Shown here piece after piece: positions 15,526 through 22,917 of a stretch of DNA of 23,002 bases. The notes beneath the pieces are model-generated. The model worked only from the letters and a program-made list of their open reading frames with translations. It made no database searches and was not told the origin of the DNA. The stretch is from Chitinilyticum litopenaei DSM 21440 (lineage in GTDB: Bacteria; Pseudomonadota; Gammaproteobacteria; Burkholderiales; Chitinibacteraceae), in the NCBI RefSeq assembly GCF_000428145.1, contig NZ_ATZJ01000052.1, positions 1-23,002 of the forward strand. The letters are read 5' to 3'. Position 1 is the stretch's first letter, and the number at the start of each line of letters is the position of its first letter. Both the position numbers and the translations under genes were made by a program.

Positions 15526-16698
15526 ATGCTCTGCACCACACTCCCTTCTCATGCTGACATCCTGATCGTCGGCGGCGGCCCGGTAGGCGCGCTGATTGCG
15601 CAGCGGCTGGCCCAGGGTGGCCAGCGGGTGTTACTGGCCGAGGCGCGCCGCGACGTTCCCGACGACCCGCGTGCGCTGGCGCTGTCGTTTGCCAGCCGCG
15701 AAGCGCTCGCGGCCAACGGGCTGTGGGATGCGGCGGCGCTGGCGCCAACGGCAATCGGCCGCGTGCACATCTCGCAGCAGGGCACGCTGGGACGCACGGG
15801 CCTGGCCGCCGACGAACTGGGCCTGCCGGAGCTGGGCTACACGGTGCGTTACGCCGCGCTCGCCCGCCATGCCCAGCGCGTGCTGCAGGCCGGCCCGGCG
15901 GCGATCAGCCTGGGCACGCCGGTGCTGCGCATCCGCCAGCTGCCGCGCTATGCGGCGGTGACGCTGGGCACGCCGCATGGCGAGCACACGCTGACCTGCC
16001 GGCTGGTGATTCTGGCCGAGGGCGGCAAGCTGCTGGGCGAGCTGCGCGACATCCGCCAGCGCAGCAAATCCTATGAACAGTCGGCGGTGCTCGCCGAAGT
16101 CACCCCCGCCACGCCGCACGAGGGTTGCGCGTATGAGCGCTTCGCCGACGACGGCCCGCTGGCGCTGCTGCCCGACGGGCGCAATTTCATGCTGGTGTGG
16201 ACGCAAGCGCCCGCGGGTGCGGCGGACAGGCTCGCGCTCGCCGAGGCCGACTTTCTCGCGCAGATCAACGCCCGGCTGGGCCGGCGCGCGCCACAGCTCG
16301 TTGGCCTTGGCGCGCGCGCCAGCTGGCCGCTGGCGCTGAAAACGGTGGATTCGGTCGTGGGCCAGCGCGTCGCGCTGGTCGGCAACGCCGCGCAGACGCT
16401 GCACCCGGTCGCAGGCCAGGGCCTGAACCTGGGACTGCGCGATGCGGTCACGCTCGCCGAAGTCATCGCCACCAGCCCGGCCGACCAGCTGGGCGAGACC
16501 GCGCAGCTGGCGCGCTATCAGCGCCTGCGCAGCCAGGATGCCAATCTGGTCACACACTTCACCGACGGCCTGATCACGCTGTTCGAATCGCCCAACCCGG
16601 CGCTCAAGCATGCGCGCAGTCTGGGTCTGCTGGCGCTCGACGCCGCCGCGCCGCTGCGCCGGGGCTTTGCACGGCGCATGGTCTACGGCGCGCGCTGA
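15526..16698 (+). CDS. ubiH: FAD-dependent ubiquinone hydroxylase, UbiH type
   Basis: 390 residues, class A flavoprotein hydroxylase of the UbiH/UbiI/UbiF group. Seen: Rossmann DILIVGGGPVGALIAQRLA (11-29), DDPRALALSFASREAL (46-61), the second FAD motif VGNAAQTLHPVAGQGLNLGL (285-304); this GNAAQTLHP form is nearest UbiH, the C1 hydroxylase. The usual DG motif reads AEG (164-166). The ATG has no ribosome site; TTATACC lies three bases upstream, so the message may be leaderless or the promoter is elsewhere. No alternative in-frame ATG is near. Its stop overlaps the start of the ATPase gene (TGATG). UbiI or UbiF activity cannot be excluded. Confidence 0.9.
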   Translation: MLCTTLPSHADILIVGGGPVGALIAQRLAQGGQRVLLAEARRDVPDDPRALALSFASREALAANGLWDAAALAPTAIGRVHISQQGTLGRTGLAADELGLPELGYTVRYAALARHAQRVLQAGPAAISLGTPVLRIRQLPRYAAVTLGTPHGEHTLTCRLVILAEGGKLLGELRDIRQRSKSYEQSAVLAEVTPATPHEGCAYERFADDGPLALLPDGRNFMLVWTQAPAGAADRLALAEADFLAQINARLGRRAPQLVGLGARASWPLALKTVDSVVGQRVALVGNAAQTLHPVAGQGLNLGLRDAVTLAEVIATSPADQLGETAQLARYQRLRSQDANLVTHFTDGLITLFESPNPALKHARSLGLLALDAAAPLRRGFARRMVYGAR

Positions 16699-17882
16699 TG
16701 CTCAACACGCTGGCCATCGCGCATTACCGCTCGCTCGACCGGCTGGTGCTGCCGCTGGCCCGGCTCAATGTCATCACCGGCGCCAACGGCAGCGGCAAAT
16801 CCAGCACCTACCGCGCGCTGAAGCTGCTGACCGATGCTGCGCACGGCCGGCTGGTCGGCGCGCTGGCGCAGGAAGGCGGGCTGCAGGCGACCTACTGGGC
16901 GGGACCGGAAACGATTTCCCGCGCGATGAAAGCGGGCGAACACCCCATCCAGGGCGGCATACCCAAGCGCCCGAAGGCACTGCAGCTGGGGTTTGCCGGC
17001 GACGATTTCGGCTACGCGGTCGACATCGGCACGCCTAATTATTCGCCAGGGCCTTATTTTCGCGATGAACCATCAAAGTTCCTGCTTGACCCGGGAATCC
17101 ATCGCGAATGCATCTGGGCCGGTTCACAATGCCGCCCCGCCAGCACCCTGCTCGACCGCCAGGGCGCGCTGGTCAAGGTGCGCGACGGCCGCGACTGGCA
17201 GATACTCAGCCGCGATCTCGCCGCCAGCGACAGCATTTTCAGCCTCACCGACCCCTTGCGCGCGCCCGAAGCGCTGCAGTTGCGCGAGCGCATGCGCGCC
17301 TGGCGCTTTTACGACCAGCTGCGCTGTGACCGCGACGCACCGGCGCGGCAGGCGCAGATCGGCACCTTCACGCCGGCACTGGCCAATGACGGCAGCGATC
17401 TGGCCGCGGCCCTGCAAACGATTCTGGAAATCGGCGATGCCCGTGCGCTGCACGACTGCATCACCGATGCCTTTCCCGGCGCCGAGCTGGAGATTGCCGT
17501 GGACGCCGGGCGGTTCAGCGTCGGCATGCGCCAGCACGGCCTGCTGCGCCCGCTGGCCGCGCACGAATTGTCCGACGGCACGCTGCGCTACCTGCTGCTG
17601 GCCGCCGCCCTGCTCAGCCCGCGCCCACCCGAGCTGCTGGTGCTCAACGAACCGGAAACCAGCCTGCACCCCGATCTGCTGCCGGCGCTGGGCCGGCTGA
17701 TCGTGCAGGCGGCACGCCACAGCCAGATCATCGTCGTCACGCACGCCGGCCGGCTGGTCAGCGCGCTGGAGCGCCACACCGATTGCCAGAGCCTGCCGCT
17801 GGAAAAGGAGTTCGGCCAGACCAGGCTGGCCGGGATGGGCGAGCTGGATTTGCCGGCCTGGCACTGGCCGGGGCGCTCTTGA
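16698..17882 (+). CDS. RecF/ABC-like AAA ATPase (predicted ATPase, COG4637 type)
   Basis: 394 residues. Walker A GANGSGKSS (28-36) right after a short N-terminal strand (LNTLAIAHYRSLDRLVLPL), signature-like LSDGTLRYLLLAAALL (291-306), Walker B LLVLNEPETSLHPDLLPAL (313-331) and an H-loop region VVTHAGRLV (347-355). This is the SMC/RecF-type head without a long coiled coil, matching the lone predicted ATPases of the COG4637 sort from memory. Asn317 stands where DEPE is more usual, but the catalytic Glu318 is kept. There is no TOPRIM nuclease as in OLD proteins and no nuclease gene next door. It overlaps ubiH by one base (TGATG), so it is coupled to it. The function is unknown. Confidence 0.85.
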   Translation: MLNTLAIAHYRSLDRLVLPLARLNVITGANGSGKSSTYRALKLLTDAAHGRLVGALAQEGGLQATYWAGPETISRAMKAGEHPIQGGIPKRPKALQLGFAGDDFGYAVDIGTPNYSPGPYFRDEPSKFLLDPGIHRECIWAGSQCRPASTLLDRQGALVKVRDGRDWQILSRDLAASDSIFSLTDPLRAPEALQLRERMRAWRFYDQLRCDRDAPARQAQIGTFTPALANDGSDLAAALQTILEIGDARALHDCITDAFPGAELEIAVDAGRFSVGMRQHGLLRPLAAHELSDGTLRYLLLAAALLSPRPPELLVLNEPETSLHPDLLPALGRLIVQAARHSQIIVVTHAGRLVSALERHTDCQSLPLEKEFGQTRLAGMGELDLPAWHWPGRS

Positions 17883-17996
17883 TCCGCCCTGCGCGGGCAG
17901 CAAGGCGGGCTGGCGCCGGCGCGCTCGCCATGCCTGGCTGATCACGGCGCAGGCCGCTACGGCAAGGGAACGCTGCCGGGGCTCGGGGCACCAGAA

Positions 17997-18056
17997 CATA
18001 CCCCATCAGCCATTGCCCTGCAGGCAAATCAGGCAAATGCCTGCAGAAACATACCC
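17997..18056. repeat. Hairpin flanked by two CATACCC heptamers
   Basis: CTGCAGGCA (18018-18026) and TGCCTGCAG (18038-18046) form a 9-bp stem with an 11-base loop; CATACCC occurs at 17997-18003 and 18050-18056. It lies between two converging genes and could terminate both, but no T-run is present. Confidence 0.5.
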
Positions 18057-18061
18057 GCCAA

Positions 18062-18565
18062 TCAGGCGGGATCACGCTCCAGCTCGACCACGACCAGCCG
18101 GGCGAGGTCTTTCAGCATCTGCATTTCTTCGGCCGCCAGGTGACGGGGCCGGTCGCCGATCAGGCACAGCGTGCCCAGCTTGTGTCCCTTGCTGCTGGTG
18201 AGCGGCGCGCCGGCATAGAAGCGGATGTGCGGGGCGTCGGTGACGAGCGGATTGTCGGCAAAGCGCGGATCGGCCAGCGCGTCTTCGACCACCATGACCT
18301 CATCGCCCAGAATGGCGTGCCCGCAAAACGAAATGTCGCGCGCCGTTTCGCTGGCATTCAGTCCGCAGGCGGATTTGAACCATTGCCGCTCGCTGTCCAC
18401 CAGACTGACCAGGGCAATCGGCACGCGGAAAAACCCGGCGGCCAGGCGGGTCAGGTTGTCAAAGCGCTCTTCCGGAGGAGTATCCAGAATCAGCAGGCTG
18501 CGCAGTTCGGCAATGCGCGTGTCTTCATCGGGCGGGAGTTGCGGGGCTTGCATGCCGGCATCCAT
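18062..18565 (-). CDS. Stand-alone GAF-domain protein
   Basis: 167 residues. After a linker with EDTRIAELRSLLILDTPPEERFDNLTRLAA, the rest is a single GAF domain: PIALVSLVDSERQWFKSACG, ISFCGHAIL, ALADPRFADNPLV, IRFYAGAPL and LGTLCLIGDRPR. This subtype normally sits in front of a histidine kinase or diguanylate cyclase, but here the protein ends just after the GAF C-terminal helix, with no output domain and no obvious decayed one before the next gene. ATG 18565 is used, with ATG 18553 as an alternative; neither has a strong ribosome site, and the frame stays open to 18676. It converges on the ATPase gene. Its ligand is unknown. Confidence 0.85.
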   Translation of the reverse strand: MDAGMQAPQLPPDEDTRIAELRSLLILDTPPEERFDNLTRLAAGFFRVPIALVSLVDSERQWFKSACGLNASETARDISFCGHAILGDEVMVVEDALADPRFADNPLVTDAPHIRFYAGAPLTSSKGHKLGTLCLIGDRPRHLAAEEMQMLKDLARLVVVELERDPA

Positions 18566-18676
18566 TCTTGCGTGGTGGCGGAAGTCTAGCCTGCCGGGGG
18601 CAGCACAGCCAAGAGGGCGGCCACTTGGCCAGCACGCACGGCACACCGCGCCCAGGCCAGGCAGGCTGTGACGCAT

Positions 18677-18935
18677 TTCACCCCAGCGATGTGATTAGTT
18701 GCTAGCCCGCGCAGGCCGGCCAAACGTAAGCTGTTGGCATGCCTTCGCCGCCTGGCAGGCTGCAGGCCCCGGATAAAACCTGCACGCGGTGCTTTGCAGC
18801 GGTCAGCGCCAGGCGCTGGATCCGCCGTTTTGAATCAGGCTTTGTGCTGTCGTGTAGGCGCGGCCCGTTTGTGCTGGTTTTGCGCCAGCGGGAACGCAAG
18901 CAACACATCAATAGCAAGCCAACAAGGAGAACACC
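18677..18935. other. Noncoding leader region of ecotin gene
   Basis: No gene is supported in these ~260 bp. The last part (18889-18920, CGGGAACGCAAGCAACACATC onward) resembles the right end of the MITE at 21048-21314, and GATGTG…TTGCTAGC near 18688 is a weak candidate for an opposite end. CAGCGCCAGGCGCTG (18806-18820) is a local palindrome. Confidence 0.35.
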
Positions 18936-19406
18936 ATGACCCCGACCCGCACGCTACTTCCGCTACTTGCCCTGTCCATGCTCGGTGCCGGCCCGGCGCT
19001 GGCCGGCGACGCACTCAAGCCGTTCCCGCCGGCGCAGGCAGGCTTTGAGCGCAAGGTGATCCGCCTGCCGGAGGTGGCAAACCCCGAGCTCTACCGCGTG
19101 CAGCTGATTCCCGGCAAGGTGGTGAAGGCCGACTGCAACACCCGCGGCTTGCGCGCCAGCATCAGTGAAGTCACGGTGCAGGGCTGGGGTTATACCTACT
19201 GGACCGTCGGCCCCATCCAGCCGGGCCCGTCCACGCTGATGGCCTGCCCGGAGCCCGCCAGCGACCGATTCGTGCCGGTGCATCACGAGCAGCTGATCCG
19301 TTACAACCCGAAGCTGCCACTGGTGGTCTACATCCCGCAAGGCAGCGAACTGCGTTACAAGGTGTGGAGCGCCCCGGAAAGCGCGGCAACGGCCCACAGC
19401 GAATAA
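18936..19406 (+). CDS. eco: Ecotin, periplasmic serine-protease inhibitor
   Basis: 156 residues with a signal peptide (cut after PALA, residue 23). The mature part follows ecotin closely: LKPFPPAQAGFERKVIRLP, VADCN-equivalent VKADCN, VQGWGYTYW, the reactive loop STLMACPEP and LIRYNPKLPLVVYIPQGSEL. Cys67 and Cys104 should form the disulfide that stiffens the reactive loop. The P1 position holds Leu101 followed by Met102, where E. coli ecotin has Met-Met; Leu also suits chymotrypsin- or elastase-like proteases. Ecotins dimerise and block trypsin-fold proteases, protecting the cell from host or predator enzymes. AAGGAGA precedes the ATG. It has no cotranscribed neighbour. Confidence 0.93.
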   Translation: MTPTRTLLPLLALSMLGAGPALAGDALKPFPPAQAGFERKVIRLPEVANPELYRVQLIPGKVVKADCNTRGLRASISEVTVQGWGYTYWTVGPIQPGPSTLMACPEPASDRFVPVHHEQLIRYNPKLPLVVYIPQGSELRYKVWSAPESAATAHSE

Positions 19407-19493
19407 GCCGCCAGCATGGGGCGCACCTGCCCCGCCACCGCAGTCAAAGGGCATACACCACCCGCCCTTACTTATGAATTGCTGCAGCAAGGC

Positions 19494-19725
19494 AGGATGG
19501 GTTGAGCGCAGCGAAACCCATCATTTATTTTCCTGATTATGCCTCTCCTTCAGAAACTCTTTTTTCGTCATGCCCGCGAAGGCGGGCATCCAGAGCAAAG
19601 CTTGATTTCACACCGTCATCTGGATTCCCGCGTACGCGGGAATGACGATTCTGAAGCAGAGACATAATCAGGTTTATTTTTGCCTCCCCCATGATGGGTA
19701 TCGCCCTACAGGCTCAACCCATCCT
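19494..19725. repeat. 232-bp nested palindrome holding a dRS3-like pair
   Basis: Three pairs of arms are nested round a centre near 19607. Outer: AGGATGGGTTGAGC (19494-19507) with GCTCAACCCATCCT (19712-19725), 14 of 14. Middle: 19532-19555 with 19649-19672, 22 of 24. Inner: 19566-19593 with 19620-19647, two 20-bp palindromes (ATGCCC-N8-GGGCAT and ATTCCC-N8-GGGAAT) facing each other as in REPIN elements. The outer arms are themselves hairpins (GATGGGTT…AACCCATC). Another hairpin follows at 19748-19802. The 504-bp gap 19407-19910 holds nothing else that I can support. Confidence 0.85.
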
Positions 19726-19910
19726 ACCGCGCTCCCGCCATCAAAGCGATGGTATACGCCCTCATCCCTTATGTATGAATGGGTGTATCCACATACCCAT
19801 CAAGACAATCAAAAGCCACAGCGGGCAATGTGCTGCTGGCGCGATTGTTCAAGAACCCGGCATGCCGCGCGGGTATCTTGCTCCTGTCCAGCACACGGGG
19901 AGCAAGGCAA

Positions 19911-20633
19911 ATGCAGAAAACAGTCCTGATTACCGGCGGCACACGCGGCATCGGCGCGGCGCTGGTGCGCCTTTGTCTGGCGCAGGGTCATGCGGTACTG
20001 GCCACCGGCAGCAGCGCATCCAGCGTCGCGGCAGCCGCCAGCAACCTGCCCGGCGTGGCATGGCTGGTCTGCGATTTCAGCGACCCGGCCAGCCTGCCCG
20101 CGCTGGCCGGACAGATTGGCCAGCGGCCGCTCGATCTGGTCATTCACAACGCCGGCGTGCAGCAGGCCCGCAGCTGGTTTGCCGCCGAGCCCGAGCCGAT
20201 TGCGGTGGAAACGGAGCTGCGGATCAACTTCACCGCGCCGGTGCTGCTCACCCGCCTGCTGTTTGACAATGTCGCGCAGCGCAATGGCACCTGGGTCTTC
20301 GTCAGCTCGGGGCTGGCCATCGCGCCCAAGCAGAGCGCGCCGGTGTATTGCGCAAGCAAGGCCGCGCTGCGCAGCTTTTGCAAGTCGCTGCGCGGCCAGG
20401 CGCTGGTGCACGGCAGCGCGATCCGCGTCTGCGAGGCCATTTTGCCGATGGTGGATACCGGCATGACCGCCGGGCGCGGCCGGGGCAAGATCAGCGCGGC
20501 GCAGGCCGCCGCCGAAATCTACCGGGGCGCGCAAGCCGGGCATGCGGAGATCCGCGTCGGCAAGGTGCGCTGGCTGATGCGCCTGCGCGCCGTGCTGCCG
20601 CAGGTCGTCGAAAACCTGATGCTGAAGGCCTGA
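19911..20633 (+). CDS. Short-chain dehydrogenase/reductase (SDR)
   Basis: 240 residues, classical SDR. Cofactor motif TGGTRGIG (8-15), DFSD (55-58), NAG (80-82), Asn107, and the catalytic Ser133 and Tyr146-x3-Lys150 (SSG…YCASK). Arg12 in TGGTRGIG and Gly33-Ser34 after the second strand make NADP more likely than NAD. The substrate is unknown; the sequence reminds me of DltE-like oxidoreductases. ATG 19911 is used (AGCAAGG upstream); the frame is open to 19779 but those 44 residues have no family match. Three bases separate its stop from the next ATG, so the two genes formed an operon. Confidence 0.9.
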   Translation: MQKTVLITGGTRGIGAALVRLCLAQGHAVLATGSSASSVAAAASNLPGVAWLVCDFSDPASLPALAGQIGQRPLDLVIHNAGVQQARSWFAAEPEPIAVETELRINFTAPVLLTRLLFDNVAQRNGTWVFVSSGLAIAPKQSAPVYCASKAALRSFCKSLRGQALVHGSAIRVCEAILPMVDTGMTAGRGRGKISAAQAAAEIYRGAQAGHAEIRVGKVRWLMRLRAVLPQVVENLMLKA

Positions 20634-20636
20634 GCG

Positions 20637-21453
20637 ATGCGCGCATTGCGGCGCCATCTGCTCGGCTGGCTGCACAGGCACGGCCGCCGCCCCATGGCGA
20701 TTCCCGTGCTGGCGCTGCTGGCGGTCGGCGACGCCATCGTGCCGGCGCTGCCCACGCAAGGCTCGGTCGTCCTGCTCGGCCTGCTGCAACCGGCGCGCCG
20801 CAGACTGATCGCACTGGCCTTCGCGCTGGCCGGCACCGCCGGTGCAGCGCTGCTGCTGACGCTCGCCGCCACGCTGGACCTGCCAGCGCAGTGGCCGCAC
20901 AGCTGGGCCGGTGCGCAGCGCCTGCTGCACGAGCATGGCCTGCTGGCGCTGCTCGTGCTGTGTGCGCTACCCTCGCCACCACGCAGCCTGATCGTGCTGA
21001 GCGCGCTGGCCGGGCTGGCGTGGCCGCAGATCCTGCTGGCCGTAGCTAGGTTCTGTTGATGTTTTGTTTACGCTCCCGCTGGAGCGCTTTTTGCGCCGAA
21101 TCAAGACGTTGCGAGCGCCGCATAACGGGTTATGCCAGCGAAGCAACAACGCAGAGTCGGCGCAAAAAGCGCCCAGCCCTCCGGGTTTGGCTGTTTTTGG
21201 CCTGACACGGCGTTGCAAAGCCCTTGCATAGAATGACTATGCGGCGGGCTTCGCGCCTTGTTTCAGGCTAAAAACAGCACAAACGGGAACGCAAACAAAA
21301 CATCAACAGAACCTGGGGCGCAGCATCTGGTTTGCCACGCTGCTGGAGCTGATCGTGCGCGCGCCGCGCTGGCTGACAAGATTGCCACTGGTGGGAGACC
21401 GTCTTGCCCGATTCATGGCCAAACAAGGCGCTGACGCCGCCCTCCGCCCGTAA
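20637..21453 (+). pseudogene. Integral membrane protein gene interrupted by a MITE-like insertion
   Basis: The 5' part (20637-21047) encodes ~137 residues with hydrophobic segments PVLALLAVGDAIVPAL, LIALAFALAGTAGAALLL and LLALLVLCALPSPPRS, reminiscent of small VTT/YqaA-like membrane proteins. It runs into an inverted-repeat element and stops at TGA 21057. Just after that element, from 21313, an open frame reads LGRSIWFATLLELIVRAPRW and on through LPLVGDRLARFMAKQGADAALRP to TAA 21451, plainly the missing C-terminus. The two parts are offset by one base (271 bp between codon starts), so the element also shifts the frame. It follows the SDR gene by three bases. Confidence 0.8.
21048..21314. mobile_element. 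~265-bp MITE-like element with two internal hairpins
   Basis: Terminal inverted repeats: 21048-21069 pairs perfectly with 21293-21314 (22 bp, AGGTTCTGTTGATG…), and the match goes on with few changes to ~31 bp (…CG-TCCCG). Inside, hairpin A is 21084-21099 against 21157-21172 (16 of 16) with further inner pairing (GCATAAC/GTTATGC); hairpin B is 21190-21205 against 21263-21278 (15 of 16) with inner GGCG/CGCC, AAGCCC/GGGCTT and GCATAG/CTATGC. No ORF of note. Outer flanks read CTAG (21046-21049) and CTGG (21313-21316), which could be a decayed 4-bp target duplication if the ends are GTTCTG…CAGAAC. Confidence 0.85.
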
Positions 21454-21478
21454 CGACGAGGCCTTCGCCAGCCGTACC

Positions 21479-22381
21479 ATGCTCGCCATCCTGCAGGCCG
21501 GCCTGCGCCAGCACGGCCTGGACTGCGAAACCGTCGACAAACCCGCAGCGCAGGAGCGCATCCCGCTCGCCAGCAAGCAGGCCTTCCTGGCAACCGTACG
21601 CGAGAACCATGGCCTGGCGGCATTGCTGCGCATCGGCACGGGCATCACGGCGTTTACCGGCACGCCCATCGGCCAGGCGCTGCTCGCCGGCTGCGACGCC
21701 CCCGGCCTGCTGCGCAGATGGCAGCGGCTGGAGCGCTACCTGCACAGCCAGCATTATCTGCTTTGCGAACTGGCCCCCTGCTCCGCCCGCCTTTCCCATG
21801 TGTCACGCAGCGGCCGGCCGCCAAGCCTGGATGAAGACCTGGCCGTGCTGGGTGTGCTTGGCGCGCTGCTGCAGCGGCTCACCGGCAGCGAAGTGCGCCT
21901 GAGTAGCGACGCGCAAGGCAGGAAGACCGTTTGCCGCTGGCCGCAGCTGGGCATCGCTGCCGATCAGCTGATGCAGCGAGCAGACTGGCATCTGCACTGG
22001 CAGAGCAACGCGGCGGCGCCCGGCAATCCGGCCTGCCTTGCCTGCCCGGCCTCAGCCAGCACCAGCGGCACCGTAAGCCAGACCCGCGCCGCCATCGCGC
22101 AACTGGGCCTGCTGGACGCCACCCTGGCGCGCGTCGCCAGCCTGCTCGCCGTCTCGCCTCGCACGCTGCAACGCCAGCTGCAGGACAGCGCCAGCCATTT
22201 TTCCGCCGAGCTGCAGGCCTGCCGGATCAGCGAAGCCGGCCGCCTGCTGCTGGGCGGCAGGCTGGGCCTGGCCGAAATCGGCTTTGTCTGCGGCTTTGCC
22301 GATCAGGCGCACTTCACCCGCAGCTTCAAGAACGCCACCGGCATGGCGCCGGGACAATACCGCGCACTGCAATCCGGCTGA
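21479..22381 (+). CDS. AraC-family transcriptional regulator
   Basis: 300 residues from ATG 21479. The C-terminal ~85 residues are a double helix-turn-helix of AraC type: LARVASLLAVSPRTLQRQL (first HTH) and LAEIGFVCGFADQAHFTRSF (second HTH), then GMAPGQYRA. The N-terminal ~200 residues look like the arabinose-binding-like cap (PF12625 type: MLAILQAGLRQHGLD at the start). The frame is open upstream to a TTG at 21404, overlapping the tail of the broken membrane gene; ASRTMLAIL looks like family sequence, so the true start may lie a little before 21479. No strong ribosome site is seen. The target genes are unknown; the gene lies in line with the SDR gene, which could be one. Confidence 0.88.
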   Translation: MLAILQAGLRQHGLDCETVDKPAAQERIPLASKQAFLATVRENHGLAALLRIGTGITAFTGTPIGQALLAGCDAPGLLRRWQRLERYLHSQHYLLCELAPCSARLSHVSRSGRPPSLDEDLAVLGVLGALLQRLTGSEVRLSSDAQGRKTVCRWPQLGIAADQLMQRADWHLHWQSNAAAPGNPACLACPASASTSGTVSQTRAAIAQLGLLDATLARVASLLAVSPRTLQRQLQDSASHFSAELQACRISEAGRLLLGGRLGLAEIGFVCGFADQAHFTRSFKNATGMAPGQYRALQSG

Positions 22382-22490
22382 TCGCGCTCGGCATGGCAAC
22401 GACAGAAGTCGCCACCTAACACTGAAACGGCATGAATCACTCCTTGCAACAGATACCGCTTCTGTAGCGATCAGCCCATGCAGCCGGCAT

Positions 22491-22519
22491 TTGACATAAA
22501 ATGACACAGGTCATAATAT
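22491..22519 (+). promoter_or_regulatory. Near-consensus sigma-70 promoter with operator-like repeats
   Basis: TTGACA (22491-22496), 17-bp spacer, TAATAT (22514-22519), 36 bp before the ATG of the 104-residue gene. The best promoter in the window. The spacer contains TGACACAGGTCA (TGAC-N4-GTCA, 22502-22513), and ATGACAC is repeated at 22501-22507 and 22518-22524, a possible repressor site. Confidence 0.8.
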
Positions 22520-22555
22520 GACACAACCAACCCAGCGCTTACATGGCGGTGTCTC

Positions 22556-22870
22556 ATGCCAAAATATCAGTTCTTCCAGCAAACCGGCGAAAGCAGTGCC
22601 GTGCGCTATCTCTGCACCGACGCACCGCACTTTTTGTCCACCAAGGAACAGTTGCTGGCTCAGGGTTATGAAGTGATCGGCGACATGATCCATGCCAGGA
22701 ATGAATCCGAGGCCATCGCCCACTTCAAGAGCGGGATGACTTATCCGGCCGAGGAATATGGCAAGGCCCATATGGTGGTGGGCCTTTACTACTTCATAGA
22801 AAGCCTGCTTGAAAAGACGATGGAGCTAGTGCGGCGCAAGTCGCAGAATACGCAAGCCTCTGGGAAGTGA
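22556..22870 (+). CDS. Small soluble protein of unknown function
   Basis: 104 residues; I do not recognise the family. It begins MPKYQFFQQTGESSAVRYLC, has a mixed alpha/beta pattern (STKEQLLAQGYEVIGDMIHA, SEAIAHFKSGM) and a hydrophobic then basic C-terminal helix (GLYYFIESLLEKTMELVRRK), which might be a dimer helix. Two-thirds is charged or polar; there is no signal peptide. The ribosome site is weak. It has its own near-consensus promoter and a strong terminator, so it is a single-gene unit, downstream of the AraC gene by 174 bp. The well-formed signals and conserved-looking composition argue that it is a real gene. Confidence 0.7.
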   Translation: MPKYQFFQQTGESSAVRYLCTDAPHFLSTKEQLLAQGYEVIGDMIHARNESEAIAHFKSGMTYPAEEYGKAHMVVGLYYFIESLLEKTMELVRRKSQNTQASGK

Positions 22871-22917
22871 CGCAGCGCCAACAAAAAACCGGCCAGTTGG
22901 CCAATGCCGCTCAGTTA

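Noticed and set aside
16698..17882. OLD/Gabija-type anti-phage system
   Set aside because: The ATPase lacks a TOPRIM domain and no helicase, nuclease or other defence gene is adjacent; coupling to ubiH argues against a defence island.
19494..19802. CRISPR array
   Set aside because: Repeats are palindromic, unequal in length and arranged as inverted nested pairs, with no regular direct repeat-spacer period and no cas genes nearby.
19809..20936. 375-codon minus-strand ORF opposite the SDR gene
   Set aside because: Gln/Arg/Ala-rich shadow; the plus strand has intact SDR motifs over the same interval.
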